Of a DNA stretch of 15,420 nt, positions 1 through 8,041 are shown in pieces. Positions within the stretch are counted from its first letter, which is position 1; each line of letters starts with the position of its first letter. Origin of the DNA: Hyphomicrobiales bacterium. GTDB taxonomy: Bacteria; Pseudomonadota; Alphaproteobacteria; Rhizobiales; Aestuariivirgaceae. A program made the position numbers and the translations under genes. Location: assembly GCA_016710435.1 (NCBI GenBank), contig JADJVV010000014.1, positions 1 to 15,420 on the forward strand, written 5' to 3'. A model generated the notes under the pieces. It saw only the letters and a list, made by a program, of their open reading frames with translations. It searched no databases and had not been told where the DNA came from.

Positions 1-2
1 CC

Positions 3-61
3 GAACTCGCACCGCAACCCGCAGCACCCGCCAAACCCCATTTTGGTTTTGGAGAAAAACC
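3..61 (+). CDS. possible C-terminal end of an upstream head gene (partial)
   Basis: Read from base 3, this stretch gives an Ala/Pro-rich tail (ELAPQPAAPAKPHFGFGEKP) that would run into the start of the capsid gene at 62. Proline/alanine-rich C-termini of this kind are common on phage portal and prohead protease proteins, which normally sit just upstream of an HK97 capsid gene. No in-frame stop is visible at the junction, which may reflect one of the many indels in this part of the sequence. Too short to name. It could also be non-coding leader. Confidence 0.3.
51..54 (+). promoter_or_regulatory. ribosome binding site of the capsid gene
   Basis: GGAG seven bases before the ATG at 62. It selects this start, which opens MSDPITKT, over a GTG/ATG reading in another frame. 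Confidence 0.6.
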
Positions 62-1335
62 ATGTCCGATCCGATCACCAAGACGCTGTGGCCGAACTCG
101 AAATCGAGCGCCGCGACGCACCTTATGGCCCCTCGGCACGCAGTACGCCAAAGATCCGGCCCCAACGACACCGCCGACGCGATCCGCAACGGCCGCTCGG
201 TCGAAGCCTTCTGGGCGACTTTCGTCATCGAGAAATCCAGACGCGCCACACCGACGCGTCCGGGCATCGCCCCTTAGCCTGACTCCGCAAGGAAATCAAG
301 CCACACTTGCTGCTGTGCGCTGTCCGCCGCGATCACCGGTGGACTGGCGCGGAAGCCGGCTTCGAGCGTGGGACGTCTAAAGGCGTCGCCAAGATGATGG
401 CCGCCTGCCGGAAGGTTCTTTACCAGCGCGAAGCCTTCTCCCGTGACTTCAACGTCGGTACCGCCACCGAGGCCGGCAAACCTGGTCAGACCGACTGCGC
501 GGCGAATGTCAAGGTCGATGTCCCAGCGCAACAACCTGGTGATGAGCCAGCCGGCGCCCGCGTCCGACCGGCCTGACTGGCAACGACCTGCTGCGCAAGG
601 CAACCGCCTCGACCATCGGTCTGGACGGAAATCGGTTCCGGCCCGAAACCGCGCCGGCAACCGCCAAGGTGACTTGTCGCCGAAGCGTACCGGCTTATTG
701 TCGAAGTCGAAGCAGGCGATCATCCAGCCGCGCGATGGCCCCTCGAAGTTTGATCCGCGACGACCCGATTATGTCGGCTGCGGTCAACCTCGAAAACCAG
801 TAATAACGGGCACCGGCACCGCCCCGCAGATGACCGGCATCCGCTACACCGCCAACATCTCGCACTTCCACGCGTCGCCGGCAATTGTTGGCGCCGCACC
901 GACTCCGCGCATGGTGGTCGATCCGGGAAAGCGCCTGCGCCAACGCCAACGCCGAACCTGACCGCCCCGCCGGATACCTGCTCATCATCTCGCACGCGCG
1001 GCAGCTGAAGCAGACGCAGCCGGCACCAACCTGTCGATGGTCCGGCAGAACGGCGCCCAGCCGCTCAACGGCCACTCAGTGGCGATCTCAACAAACATGC
1101 CGAGCAACCTGACGAAAGGCACCAGTACCACGGTCTGCTTCCTCGGCGATCTTTCGGCAGCGACTGGTCGATGGCTACCATCGGCCTGTTCCTGGTGCCC
1201 CGACATCACGGTCGATCCCCTACACCAAGGCCGACACCCGGTCAGGTCAAGATCACCCTGAACCAGTCGCTTGACTTGGTGATCCGCCAGCCTGGTTGTA
1301 GCCCGCCAAGGTCGACGACCTCGCTCGCCGGCCAA
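62..1335 (+). CDS. HK97-fold major capsid protein (multiple frame breaks)
   Basis: Forms the icosahedral shell. Reading across frames gives a protein of about 420 residues, normal for the family. The N-terminus at 62 (MSDPITKT, then AELEIERRD in the next frame) resembles the removable scaffolding delta-domain. A middle part follows with NVGTATEAG near 451-477, GNDLLRKATAST near 580-605 and SKQAIIQ near 707-727. The segment GTGTAPQMTGIR near 809-844 is typical of HK97-type capsids. The C-terminal signature is very clear: NANAEPDR, GAQPLNGHSVAISTNMPSN, then DPYTKADTGQVKITLNQ and DLVIRQPGC (about 1210-1300, in pieces). At least eight single-base frame changes interrupt it. I regard these as sequence errors because no segment loses its protein sense. 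The stop is not preserved; the end is estimated from the last family-like residues (AKVDDLA). Neighbours are head genes, as expected. Confidence 0.85.
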
Positions 1336-1348
1336 CGCAAAAACCAAA

Positions 1349-1365
1349 GACGGGGGCAACCCGTC
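1349..1365 (+). other. hairpin between capsid gene and methyltransferase-glycosyltransferase gene
   Basis: Six-base perfect stem GACGGG/CCCGTC with the five-base loop GGCAA, in the gap between the capsid coding end and the ATG at 1428. No U-run follows, so it is not a convincing intrinsic terminator. It could attenuate readthrough or protect the abundant capsid message. The surrounding 90 bases show no gene. Confidence 0.35.
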
Positions 1366-1427
1366 CCGCCTGCTTCACCAGTCCGCCGGCCAGCAGCCGG
1401 CAGCACCCGAACAAGCAAAGGAAAACG

Positions 1428-2976
1428 ATGGTCTGGTCAGCATCCGCACCGCAGGGTTACGAGTCCGACAAGGTCCGCTACGAAGTGCTGGTTTACCCGG
1501 CGCGCGGCGGGCTGACGTCGGCTGCGGCCTGGGCGGTGATGGCCGCACCTGATCGGCACGACTCGCGCGATGTAGCGACCTGTTCGGCATCGCCATAGCC
1601 CGACATCGGTCCCCGACGCCGCCCGCCCGGGCGATCTGCGCCGACGGCGCCGCTGAATCCATCTTTTCCAGCCACACCCTCGAACATATCGAGGACTGGC
1701 AGGCGCGCTGCGCGAGTGGAGGCGCCTGCTCGTCGAGTCGACGGCCACCCAGCCTCTACCTTCCGCACGCCGACCTCTACCCGAACATCGCCAGCCCGGC
1801 AGCAACCCTGACCACAAGCACGATTTCCGCCCGGAAGTCATCGTCGATTTCTTCCGGCTCGCCTTCCCTGACTGGGTCGTTGGCTAATGAGCAGACGCGC
1901 GGCGACGGCAACCAGGGATTCGTTTCTGCCGGTCTTCCAGAAGAAGGCCGCCGGCGCCGGCCAGTCCGAGCCAGGCCGCCCCCGCGCCCGGCCAAGACCG
2001 CCGGCATCGTCCGCATCGGCGGCATGGCGATGCGCCAGGGCCGCCAGCGTCGCCGCCCACCTGCACGACCAGGGCTATGCCAGACCGCCTACGTCGCCAA
2101 GAACGGCGAGGAGTGCTGCGCCACGACCCGCACTTCGCCGCCATCACCAAGGCTGCCGCAGGGCATCCTCGGCGACGACGAGCTGATCGAGATTGGGCGG
2201 ATGAGGCGGTCAAGTTCCGATGAGTGGGTCAACCTGATCGGCTCGGTCGAAAACTCGCCTGCTGCCGCACCAGTCCGGGCAGGATTTTCGCCCGCCGGCG
2301 CCGGTCCGCCACGCCAGCTGATGAACCACAACTACCTCGGCGATGGTGAACGCCTATGCCGAGCTGCGGACGGCACGCCGAGCCGCCAGAAGTCCTACCC
2401 GACCGCCGCCGAGCGCCAGGCCGCCGAAACCCGCGCCCGCCTGCCCGGCAGCCGGTGACGGTCCCGCCCACCGGATCCGGACCGTTCCAAGGCATGGCCG
2501 CACACGCAGGCGCTCGCGGGCCTGCTCGCCGACGCCGGCGTCCATTCGATCATGGTCGGCGACCTGACGCACCTCCTGACCTCGACCTCGTCGAGCGCCA
2601 CGGCATCGAATACGGCCACGTTGTCGGCCAGGAATTCCCGCTGCGCCTGGCGATGACCCTGTGCCTCGAAGCCGACGCCTTCAGTCGGCAGCGAAAGCGT
2701 AGTTCGCCAACGTAGAAGGATGGAAGCTTATGCCGAAGGTCGTCATGTTCTCGCACTCGAGCAACGAAAACCTGACCCGCGACTGGATCAACACCGCCGC
2801 GCTCGAAGCGCCGGTCGCCCGCCACCCGTGCCACCGCATCCACAACGCGGCCGCCGTCATAGTGCAGCAAGGACACCCGCACCGGCGCCGCCGCCTGCAT
2901 GGCCAGCTACAGCGCCGAAGACGTCGCCGCCCTGGTGCTGCAAAGCCTCGGCATCGAGGAAAGGCAGGCCGCATGA
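1428..2976 (+). CDS. methyltransferase-glycosyltransferase (GT9-like) two-domain protein (multiple frame breaks)
   Basis: Read across frames, this gives about 515 residues starting at ATG 1428, behind AAAGGA. The first third looks like a class I SAM-dependent methyltransferase. It has the glycine motif DVGCG at 1514-1528, the acidic-loop region ADGAAESIFSSHTLEHIEDW (about 1640-1699; Methyltransf_11-like HTLEHIEDW) and LYLPHADLYPNI. The rest resembles glycosyltransferase family 9 (ADP-heptose:LPS heptosyltransferase fold): IVRIGGM at 2006-2026, WVNLIGSVENS, the donor-site-like PTGSGPF at 2467-2487, HGIEYGHVVGQEFPLRLAMT, and a C-terminal part rich in Cys and His (CHRIHN, AAACMASYS). It ends EERQAA at TGA 2974-2976 and overlaps the next ATG. 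The substrate is unknown; envelope sugar or capsid modification are both possible. The frame breaks are single-base and probably errors. The family calls are firm; the job in the phage is not. Confidence 0.75.
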
Positions 2977-3104
2977 TCACCGAGCAGGCCGCCGACTTCG
3001 CCACCACCGCTGCGCCGGTTCGTGCTGCTACGAAGCCGCGCCGGCCTTCTGGCTATGTGCCGCCTTATCGTAATCCGCCGCGGCTAGCAAAGGATGACTC
3101 CTGA
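2973..3104 (+). CDS. small unknown phage protein, 43 residues
   Basis: Starts with the ATG that overlaps the previous stop (ATGA at 2973) and ends at TGA 3102-3104, which overlaps the next start. Both overlaps are typical of coupled phage genes and support it. It opens MITEQAADF and has a Pro/Arg/Tyr-rich end (GYVPPYRNPPRLAKDDS). No transmembrane segment or known domain is visible. The middle (PVRAATKPRRPS) could hide a compensated frame change like those in the neighbours. Its position between head enzymes and the head-tail joiner suggests a minor head or assembly role, but I do not recognise the family. Confidence 0.55.
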   Translation: MITEQAADFATTAAPVRAATKPRRPSGYVPPYRNPPRLAKDDS

Positions 3105-3373
3105 TGGCCTTCGTCGAATACAACGATCCGTTCCTCGCCGACTTCGCCACCACCGCGACCAAGAACGGCTCGACGGCGGTTTCCGGCGTCTTCGACAAAG
3201 CCTACGGCGAAGCCTACGGCATGATCGCCGGAAATGATCCCGTCTTCCGCTGCCCGACCGCCTCGGCCGTCGTGCGCGGCAATACGCTGCTGATCGGCGG
3301 CGTGACCTACACGGTGACGCACGTCGAAGGCGACGGCACCGGCTGGGATGTCTGCCGGTTGGAGGCCGCATAA
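3104..3373 (+). CDS. head-tail joining protein (lambda gpFII / Phage_attach-like)
   Basis: An intact 89-residue frame, one of the few unbroken genes in the left half. AAGGA lies at 3089-3093, and its ATG overlaps the preceding TGA. The fold signature fits the small beta-barrel head-tail attachment proteins: an N-terminal helix (FLADFATTA), a segment ending in a purported cap (DPVFRCPTASAVVRG), then the strand-turn pattern TLLIGGVTYTVTHVEGDGTGW. In this family the protein sits at the head-tail joint and receives the finished tail. Length and position (after the head genes, before the tail terminator) match. Pfam-level assignment is by pattern only; a stopper-type head completion protein is the alternative. 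Confidence 0.7.
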   Translation: MAFVEYNDPFLADFATTATKNGSTAVSGVFDKAYGEAYGMIAGNDPVFRCPTASAVVRGNTLLIGGVTYTVTHVEGDGTGWDVCRLEAA

Positions 3374-3780
3374 ATGGCCCACGCCCGCCAGGCGATCCGC
3401 GAAGCCGCCGCCACCCTGCTCACCAACCTGACCACCACCGGCTCGCGCGTCTTCCAGAGCCGCATGGCGCCGCAGGAATCGCTGCCAGTGAGTTGGTCAC
3501 GACCAACGACGAGGAAATCACGCCGGGAACGATCAGCGGCATGGCTGAACGCAACCTCGACCTGGCCGTAACCGGCTGCGCCAAGTCGGCCAGCAACGAC
3601 GACACCCTGGACACCATCGCCGCCGAAGTCGAAACGGCATGGCCGGATTCACCTATCGCAACGAACTCACCCGCCTCGAAGTTGATTTCGACGAGGCGGT
3701 CGAGAAACCGGCCGGGCGCATCGTCCTGACCTTCCGCATCACTTATTTAACCGCCGCCGGTTCGCCCGGCACCCGGATTC
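3374..3780 (+). CDS. tail terminator protein, gpU-like (frame breaks)
   Basis: Starts directly after the previous stop (ATG 3374). Protein sense passes through three frames: MAHARQAIREAAATLL to about 3484, then LVTTNDEEITPGTISGM and DLAVTGCAK to about 3638, then AGFTYRNELTRLEVDFDEA and RIVLTFRITYLT. About 135 residues, the size of lambda gpU (131). The ends match the family pattern: an N-terminal helix 'IREAAATLLTNL', an edge of beta-strands describing TNDEE and RNLDLAVTG, and a closing RIVLTFRITY strand. Tail terminators cap the growing tube and fix the final tail length. The stop codon has been lost before the ribosome site AAGGAG at 3781-3786, so the end is an estimate. A gpZ-like minor tail protein is the alternative but would be longer. 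Confidence 0.65.
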
Positions 3781-3792
3781 AAGGAGATCGAA

Positions 3793-4428
3793 ATGGCAGT
3801 CATCACCAAATGGGCGAACGTGGCCGTATCGGTTCAATCGGCTCTCGCCGCCACCAAGACCATCACCGCAATCACCAAAACACCACCGGCGTCGTTTCCT
3901 CGACGGCGCACGGCTGCAGCATGGCGATTATAGCTGATCCTGGCGCAGGCATGTACCAGGTCAACTACCGCGTTTTCCGCGTGTCCGCCGTCGCCACCGA
4001 CAGCTTCTCGCTCGAAGGCGAGGACACCACCAACTACGGGACTTTCGTTTCCGGCACCGCGCAGAAGATCACCTTCGGCACCTCGCTGGCCACGCTGACC
4101 TCGATCAACGCTTCGGGCGGCGACTTCGACTTCATCGACACCACCACGATCCACGACAACATCAAGACGCAGGTCCCCGGCCCGCCCAACCCGTCGAACT
4201 ACACATCTCGACTCGTTCTGGGACCCGTCCGACGCCGGCCTGGTCGCCTGAAGTCGGCCTCCGACTCGCAGGCCCAGCGCGCCATCCTGTTCAGCCTCGC
4301 CAACGGCCAGAAGTTCACCTTCACGCCTACGTCGGCTGCTCGCTGTCGCCCACCGGCTCGGCGCAGGATTTGATCAAGACCACCGTCGTCTTCACGGCGC
4401 TGGTGGTCCGAAGGCGTATTCGAGCTAA
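3793..4428 (+). CDS. major tail tube protein (frame breaks)
   Basis: Begins at ATG 3793 behind AAGGAG (3781-3786) with MAVITKWANVAVSVQSALA and ends YSS at TAA 4426-4428, about 211 residues when read across frames. Siphovirus tube proteins of this type (Phage_TTP group) polymerise as hexameric rings around the tape measure. Visible landmarks are ITFGTSLATLTSI, GGDFDFIDTTTIHDNIKTQ, LKSASDSQAQRAILFS, NGQKFTF and the C-terminal DLIKTTVVFTA. A compact inserted module at about 3886-4065 (VVSSTAHG, GMYQVNYRVFRVSA, YGTFVSGTA) resembles the FCCH-like module also seen in the DUF2460 gene downstream. Frame shifts occur near 3870, 3925, 4200 and 4325. Its place between the terminator and gpG is the usual one. 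Confidence 0.8.
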
Positions 4429-4431
4429 ACG

Positions 4432-4762
4432 ATGGCCCTCGACAGATCGGCCATAACCCTGCCTCCGTGGCCTCCCGCGCGAGGATGTCGCCCTGCCGGA
4501 ACTCGGCGGCGATATCACCGTGCGGGGCCTGCTGCTGCGCGACCGCATGGCGCTGTTTGCCGGCCTGCGCGACGACGATGCCGGCTTCGCCTCGATGGCG
4601 CGCCTGTTGCACCTGGCCGTCGTTGGGCCGGACGATAAGCCGCTGCTCACCGAAGCCGAGTGGGAAGGCTTCGGCGGCGTGCAATTCGCCGCGGCGCTGC
4701 GCGTGTTCACGGTAGCCAAGCAACTGTCCGGACTTGATGCAGAGGAAGCCGCAAAAAACTGA
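4432..4762 (+). CDS. tail assembly chaperone, gpG-like
   Basis: ATG 4432 follows the tube gene stop by three bases. After one early frame break (near 4465), the rest is one clean frame: LPELGGDITVRGLLLRDRMA, LFAGLRDDDAGFASMARLLH, then LTEAEWEGFG and QLSGLDAEEAAKN, ending at TGA 4760-4762. About 110 residues, slightly shorter than lambda gpG (140). Proteins of this class coat the tape measure and recruit tube subunits and are not in the finished virion. The gene ends on a slippery A-run, so a share of ribosomes should continue into the T frame. The position directly before the tape measure is diagnostic. Confidence 0.75.
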
Positions 4763-4782
4763 GGGCGGCGCCCGAGCGCCGC
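4753..4782 (+). promoter_or_regulatory. programmed -1 ribosomal frameshift signal (G to G-T)
   Basis: The zero-frame codons GCA AAA AAC TGA contain the classical heptamer A AAA AAC (4753-4759) immediately before the stop. Five bases later comes a perfect seven-base stem, GCGGCGC (4765-4771) and GCGCCGC (4776-4782), with loop CCGA. After a -1 slip the next codons are CTG AGG GCG GCG, continuing in the frame that encodes the T part (4819 onward is in that frame). Slippery site, spacer length and GC-rich stem all agree with the known mechanism in lambda-like tails. Confidence 0.85.
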
Positions 4783-4961
4783 TTCCTTTTCATCCTCGCC
4801 GCGCGGCTCGGGCGCACGGTGGCCGAACTGGAAACGAACCTGTCGGCGCGCGAATACGCCGAATGGTTCGAGTATGAAAGTGGCAACCCTGGGAAGCGAT
4901 CCCCGAGCCGCCGCCTGAAATTAAACCGCTGGACCCGCTGGCCTTTGCGAAATCGTTATGA
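4759..4961 (+). CDS. T extension of the tail assembly chaperone (made as G-T fusion)
   Basis: There is no start codon of its own. It is entered by the -1 slip at 4753-4759, giving a G-T fusion of about 175 residues. The T part reads LRAAPERRFLFILAARLG, RTVAELETNLSAREYAEW, FEYESGNP, and after a one-base loss at about 4890 WEAIPEPPPEIKPLDPL and AFAKSL, ending at TGA 4959-4961. The motif 'ETNLSAREYAEW' is characteristic of phage tail assembly T proteins, which bind soluble tube protein and bring it to gpG on the tape measure. The stop overlaps the tape measure ATG (ATGA at 4958). Confidence 0.8.
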
Positions 4962-7176
4962 CCCAAAAAACCGAAGTCATCATCACCGCAAAGGACGAAA
5001 CCCGCGCCGCCATCGCCTCGGCGCAGCGCGGGCTGCAATCGCCTCTGCTGCCGGTTCTGCGCCTTGGTCAGACCTTTGCTTCGCTCGGGGGTTGGTGGCG
5101 GCCTGCTCGGCTTTGTCGGCGGCGCCAGCCTGACGGCGACAATCACGCAGACGATTGACGACCTCGACAAGCTGAACGAGGCCGCCGAGCGCATCGGCGT
5201 AACCGTCGAGGATTTGAGCGCACTCATTTCGCCGGCCAGTTGAATGGCCTCGAATTCGAGGAAATGACGACGGCCTTGACCAAGCTGTCGGTCAAGATGC
5301 AGGAAGCAGCAAGCGGCAGCAAGGAAGCGTCGACCTGTTCGCCGACCTTGGCATCAAGGTCACTGACTCGCCGGAAAAGCTGAAATCGTCCGACGCGGTC
5401 TTTGCAGAAATCGCCGAACGCTTTGCCAGCTTCGAGGACGGTGCCGCAAAAACGGCGCTGGCCGTCGACCTGGTTGGAAAGTCCGGCGCAAAGCTGAAAG
5501 CCGAAGCTTGATGGCGGCGCCGCCGGCATCGAAGCATGCGCGACGAAGCCGAAAAGCTCGGCGCCGTCATTGAATTCAGACCTGACCAAGCAGGCCGACG
5601 AATTCAACGACAACCTGCTGCGCCTCAGTGTCGTGTCGTCTGCCGCAGGGCGGGCGCTCGCCGAAAACCTGCTGCCGTTCCTGATTCAGTTTTCATCCGA
5701 AGCCCTGGTCGCAATCAAGAACTCAGATGGCTTGCTCGATGCCTTCGTCCGTTACGGCGTGATGAAGTCGCTCAACTTCAAGACGCCGACCGAAAGCCTC
5801 GCGGCGCTCAACAAGGAAGCGCAGAAACTCGAAGACACGATCAGCATCGGGCGCGGAAAAGACGGCGATAACGAACGGCTGCGCCGTGTCCAGCAGGAAA
5901 TAAGCTATTACACGCAACTTGAAAGCATCAAGAATGGCACCGGCAAGCCGATTGCTGCTACTGGCGGCACGGAACCGATCAAGCGCACGCCCGCGACTAC
6001 TGGATCGCCTAAAACCGGCGCTGCCCGCTCGCAGGCCGACGACGCCGCCCGCCTGATCACCTCATTGCGCGAGCAGGTCGCGCTCAAGGAAGTCGACCTG
6101 CAATCGACCGACAAGATGACCGCTGCCGAGAAGGAAGCGGCCAAGGTCAAGTATCAGCTTGAAGCCGGCATCCTCAAGGCAACCGGCGCCCAGCGCGAGG
6201 CGATCTTCGCCAGCCTTGACAACCTGGCCACGCTCGAAAAGCTGGTCACTGCGCAGGAAGATTACCGCAAGGCGCTGGAATCCGCCGAAGGCACCAACAC
6301 CAAAAACCGCCAGGCGATGTTCGAGCAGATCGAGGCCGCCGAGAAGGCCGCCGAGCTGTTCGGACTCAACGCCGCGCAGATCAGCGTCGTCGAGCAGGCG
6401 CGGCTGGCCGACGCCATCGCCATCGCCAAACAGAACGGCGCCAGCGAGGACCAGATCGCCGTCCTCGAAGAAGAACTCGCCTTGCGCGAAAAGTTGTCCG
6501 GGGCACTGATCAAGGGCGAGGAAAAATCGCAGCAGCAGAAGGACGCCGAAGACGCGATCAAGGCAATCGACGAAGTGAACGAATTCGCCAAGCAGGCGGC
6601 GCGCAAACATGCAGGACGCGATGGCCTGACTTCTTCATCAACCCGACCAAGGACGGCATGCAGAGCATCGGCCAATCCTTCGCCCAGGTGGTGCAGAAGA
6701 TGATCGCCCAGGCCGCCGCCGCCCAGCTCGGAAAGCTGTTGTTTGGCGACATGGGCAATACGGGCAATATTGGAGCTCGCCGGAAGCGGCCTGAAGTGGA
6801 TTTCCGGGCTTTTCGGTGGTTCGGGCGGCACTTCGTCGCTGGATTGGTTGAAATCCTATCCCACCGGCGGCGGGCTGAACTTCGCCAACGGCGGCATCAT
6901 GACGAGTCATGGCGCGCCAACTTTGAACAAGTACGCGCGGGGCGGCATCGCCAATTCGCCAGCAATGGCGATGTTCGGCGAGGGCAGCACCCCGGAAGCC
7001 TACGTCCCGCCTCCCCGATGGCCGGCGTATTCCGGTCGCCATGTCGGGCGGCGGCCAGCCGGTCAATCAGGTCATGAACTTACGGCGCCGCCGAACCCGC
7101 GCAGGTCAAGCGCGCCGCCGCTTCCGGGGCGCGCTCGGTGCTGGGCGTGGCAAACGGAGCGCGCCGCTATGGCTGA
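4958..7176 (+). CDS. tail tape measure protein (frame breaks)
   Basis: Sets tail length and is ejected at infection. About 740 residues across frames, from MTQKTEVIITAKDETRAA at ATG 4958 to ARRYG at TGA 7174-7176. The N-terminal 'TAKDETRAAIASAQRGLQ' and the following GGLLGFVGGASLTAT and TIDDLDKLNEAAERIGVT are the standard opening of tape measures. A long intact stretch at 5570-6600 is alpha-helical with coiled-coil character (EEELALREKLSGALIKGEEK and similar). The end has a Gly-rich hydrophobic part and the usual closing motifs NKYARGGIANSP, FGEGSTPEAYVP and RRIPVAMSGGGQPVNQ. The total length implies a tail of roughly 110 nm by the 1.5 angstrom per residue rule, which is an inference. Frame breaks lie near 5035, 5110, 5220, 5330, 5510, 6605, 6770, 7010 and 7075. 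Confidence 0.85.
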
Positions 7177-8041
7177 TTTCCTCGAAGAACGCCTATCCGA
7201 CCTGATCCGCTACGGGTCGTCCTACCAGGATGACTACGCGGTCAACGTGGTATCGACCGCCGGCGGGCAGGAATACCGCTCGCTGGTCCATCCCTACCCG
7301 GTGCGCCGCTTCGACATCTCCTACCTGTTGGACGAGGCCAAAACCTACGCGCAACTGATGGCCGTCTATCACCGCGCCCACGGCACCTTCGCCGGCTTCC
7401 GGGCGCGCTGCTTCGACGAGTGGTCGAGCAACGGCGCCAAGGGAACCCCAACCGCCTTCGATCAGCCAATGGTGCTGGTCTCGGCCGGCGTCTATCAACT
7501 GGCCAAGCAATACGGCACGGACAAGGCCGCCGGCGCCACGGGCTACGCCTACCGCTACATCAAGAAGCCGGTGGCCGGCACGGTGCTGGTCGGCATCGGC
7601 GCGACGGCGATCCGCTCGGCCGACTGGTCGGTCGATACCACCACCGGCCGCGTCACCTTCGCCGCCGACCAGACCAAGGCCGTGACCTCGATCAGCCAGG
7701 CGGCGAGCGCCGAGCTGGTGGTCGGATCGGCGCATGGCTTCGTCACCGGGCAGAGCGTGCAGGTTTCCGGCGTCGTCGGCATGACGCAGATCAACGGCCA
7801 GCGCGCCCTGATTACCGCCACATCGGCGACGACGATCACGGTGGCAATCAACTCGACCGCCTTCTCGACCTACACCAGCGGCGGCGTCGTCCATACCCGC
7901 CCGCAGTCGGGCGAAACGGTGTCGGCAGGCTTCGAGTTCGACTACCCGGTACGCTTCAACTCGACGCTGCCCATCGGTCAGGATTATCCAGGGTACCGGC
8001 CCGTCGATGCCGTCGAACTAATCGAGTTGCTGAATCCATGA
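7169..8041 (+). CDS. DUF2460 tail protein (distal tail-like) with an inserted FCCH-like module
   Basis: 290 residues; the first fully clean gene. The start ATG 7169 lies behind GGAG (7155-7158) and overlaps the tape measure stop by eight bases. The N-terminal half follows the DUF2460/TIGR02217 pattern: FLEERLSDLIRYGSSY, VNVVSTAGGQEYRS, VRRFDISYLLDEAKT, HRAHGTFAGFRARCFDEW. The C-terminal part FEFDYPVRFNSTLPIG and DAVELIELLNP is equally typical. Proteins of this family form the ring at the end of the tube that carries the tip hub. Residues about 172-244 (VGSAHGFVTGQ, GMTQINGQRALITA, STYTSGG) are an extra domain absent from short members, resembling the FCCH-like module. It ends in ATGA with the next gene. 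Confidence 0.85.
   Translation: MADFLEERLSDLIRYGSSYQDDYAVNVVSTAGGQEYRSLVHPYPVRRFDISYLLDEAKTYAQLMAVYHRAHGTFAGFRARCFDEWSSNGAKGTPTAFDQPMVLVSAGVYQLAKQYGTDKAAGATGYAYRYIKKPVAGTVLVGIGATAIRSADWSVDTTTGRVTFAADQTKAVTSISQAASAELVVGSAHGFVTGQSVQVSGVVGMTQINGQRALITATSATTITVAINSTAFSTYTSGGVVHTRPQSGETVSAGFEFDYPVRFNSTLPIGQDYPGYRPVDAVELIELLNP

Noticed and set aside
274..723. 149-residue leftward frame opposite the capsid gene
   Set aside because: It mirrors capsid codons on the plus strand (segments such as NVGTATEAG and SKQAIIQ are on the opposite strand), has no ribosome site and no recognisable domain. High-GC shadow frame.
62..3780. True pseudogene decay of the head genes
   Set aside because: Only single-base frame changes are seen, sense is regained each time, and translation signals are intact. 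Sequence error is the simpler reading, though it cannot be proved without reads.
4962..4972. A second A-run at the start of the tape measure as a slippery site
   Set aside because: The run is not placed as X XXY YYZ in the reading frame and there is no stop or alternative frame that would use it.
6062..6610. 182-residue leftward frame opposite the tape measure
   Set aside because: Repetitive Leu/Gly/Val reading produced by antisense of a Glu/Ala-rich coiled coil; no start signal; the plus frame is clearly the tape measure.
7193..7894. 233-residue leftward frame opposite the DUF2460 gene
   Set aside because: Antisense of a confidently assigned gene; Gly/Arg/Asp-rich low-information sequence with no domain pattern.
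7420..8037. Upstream extension of the DUF2163 frame
   Set aside because: Overlaps the whole second half of the DUF2460 gene in another frame; Arg/His-rich, unlike protein; the family N-terminus begins at ATG 8038.
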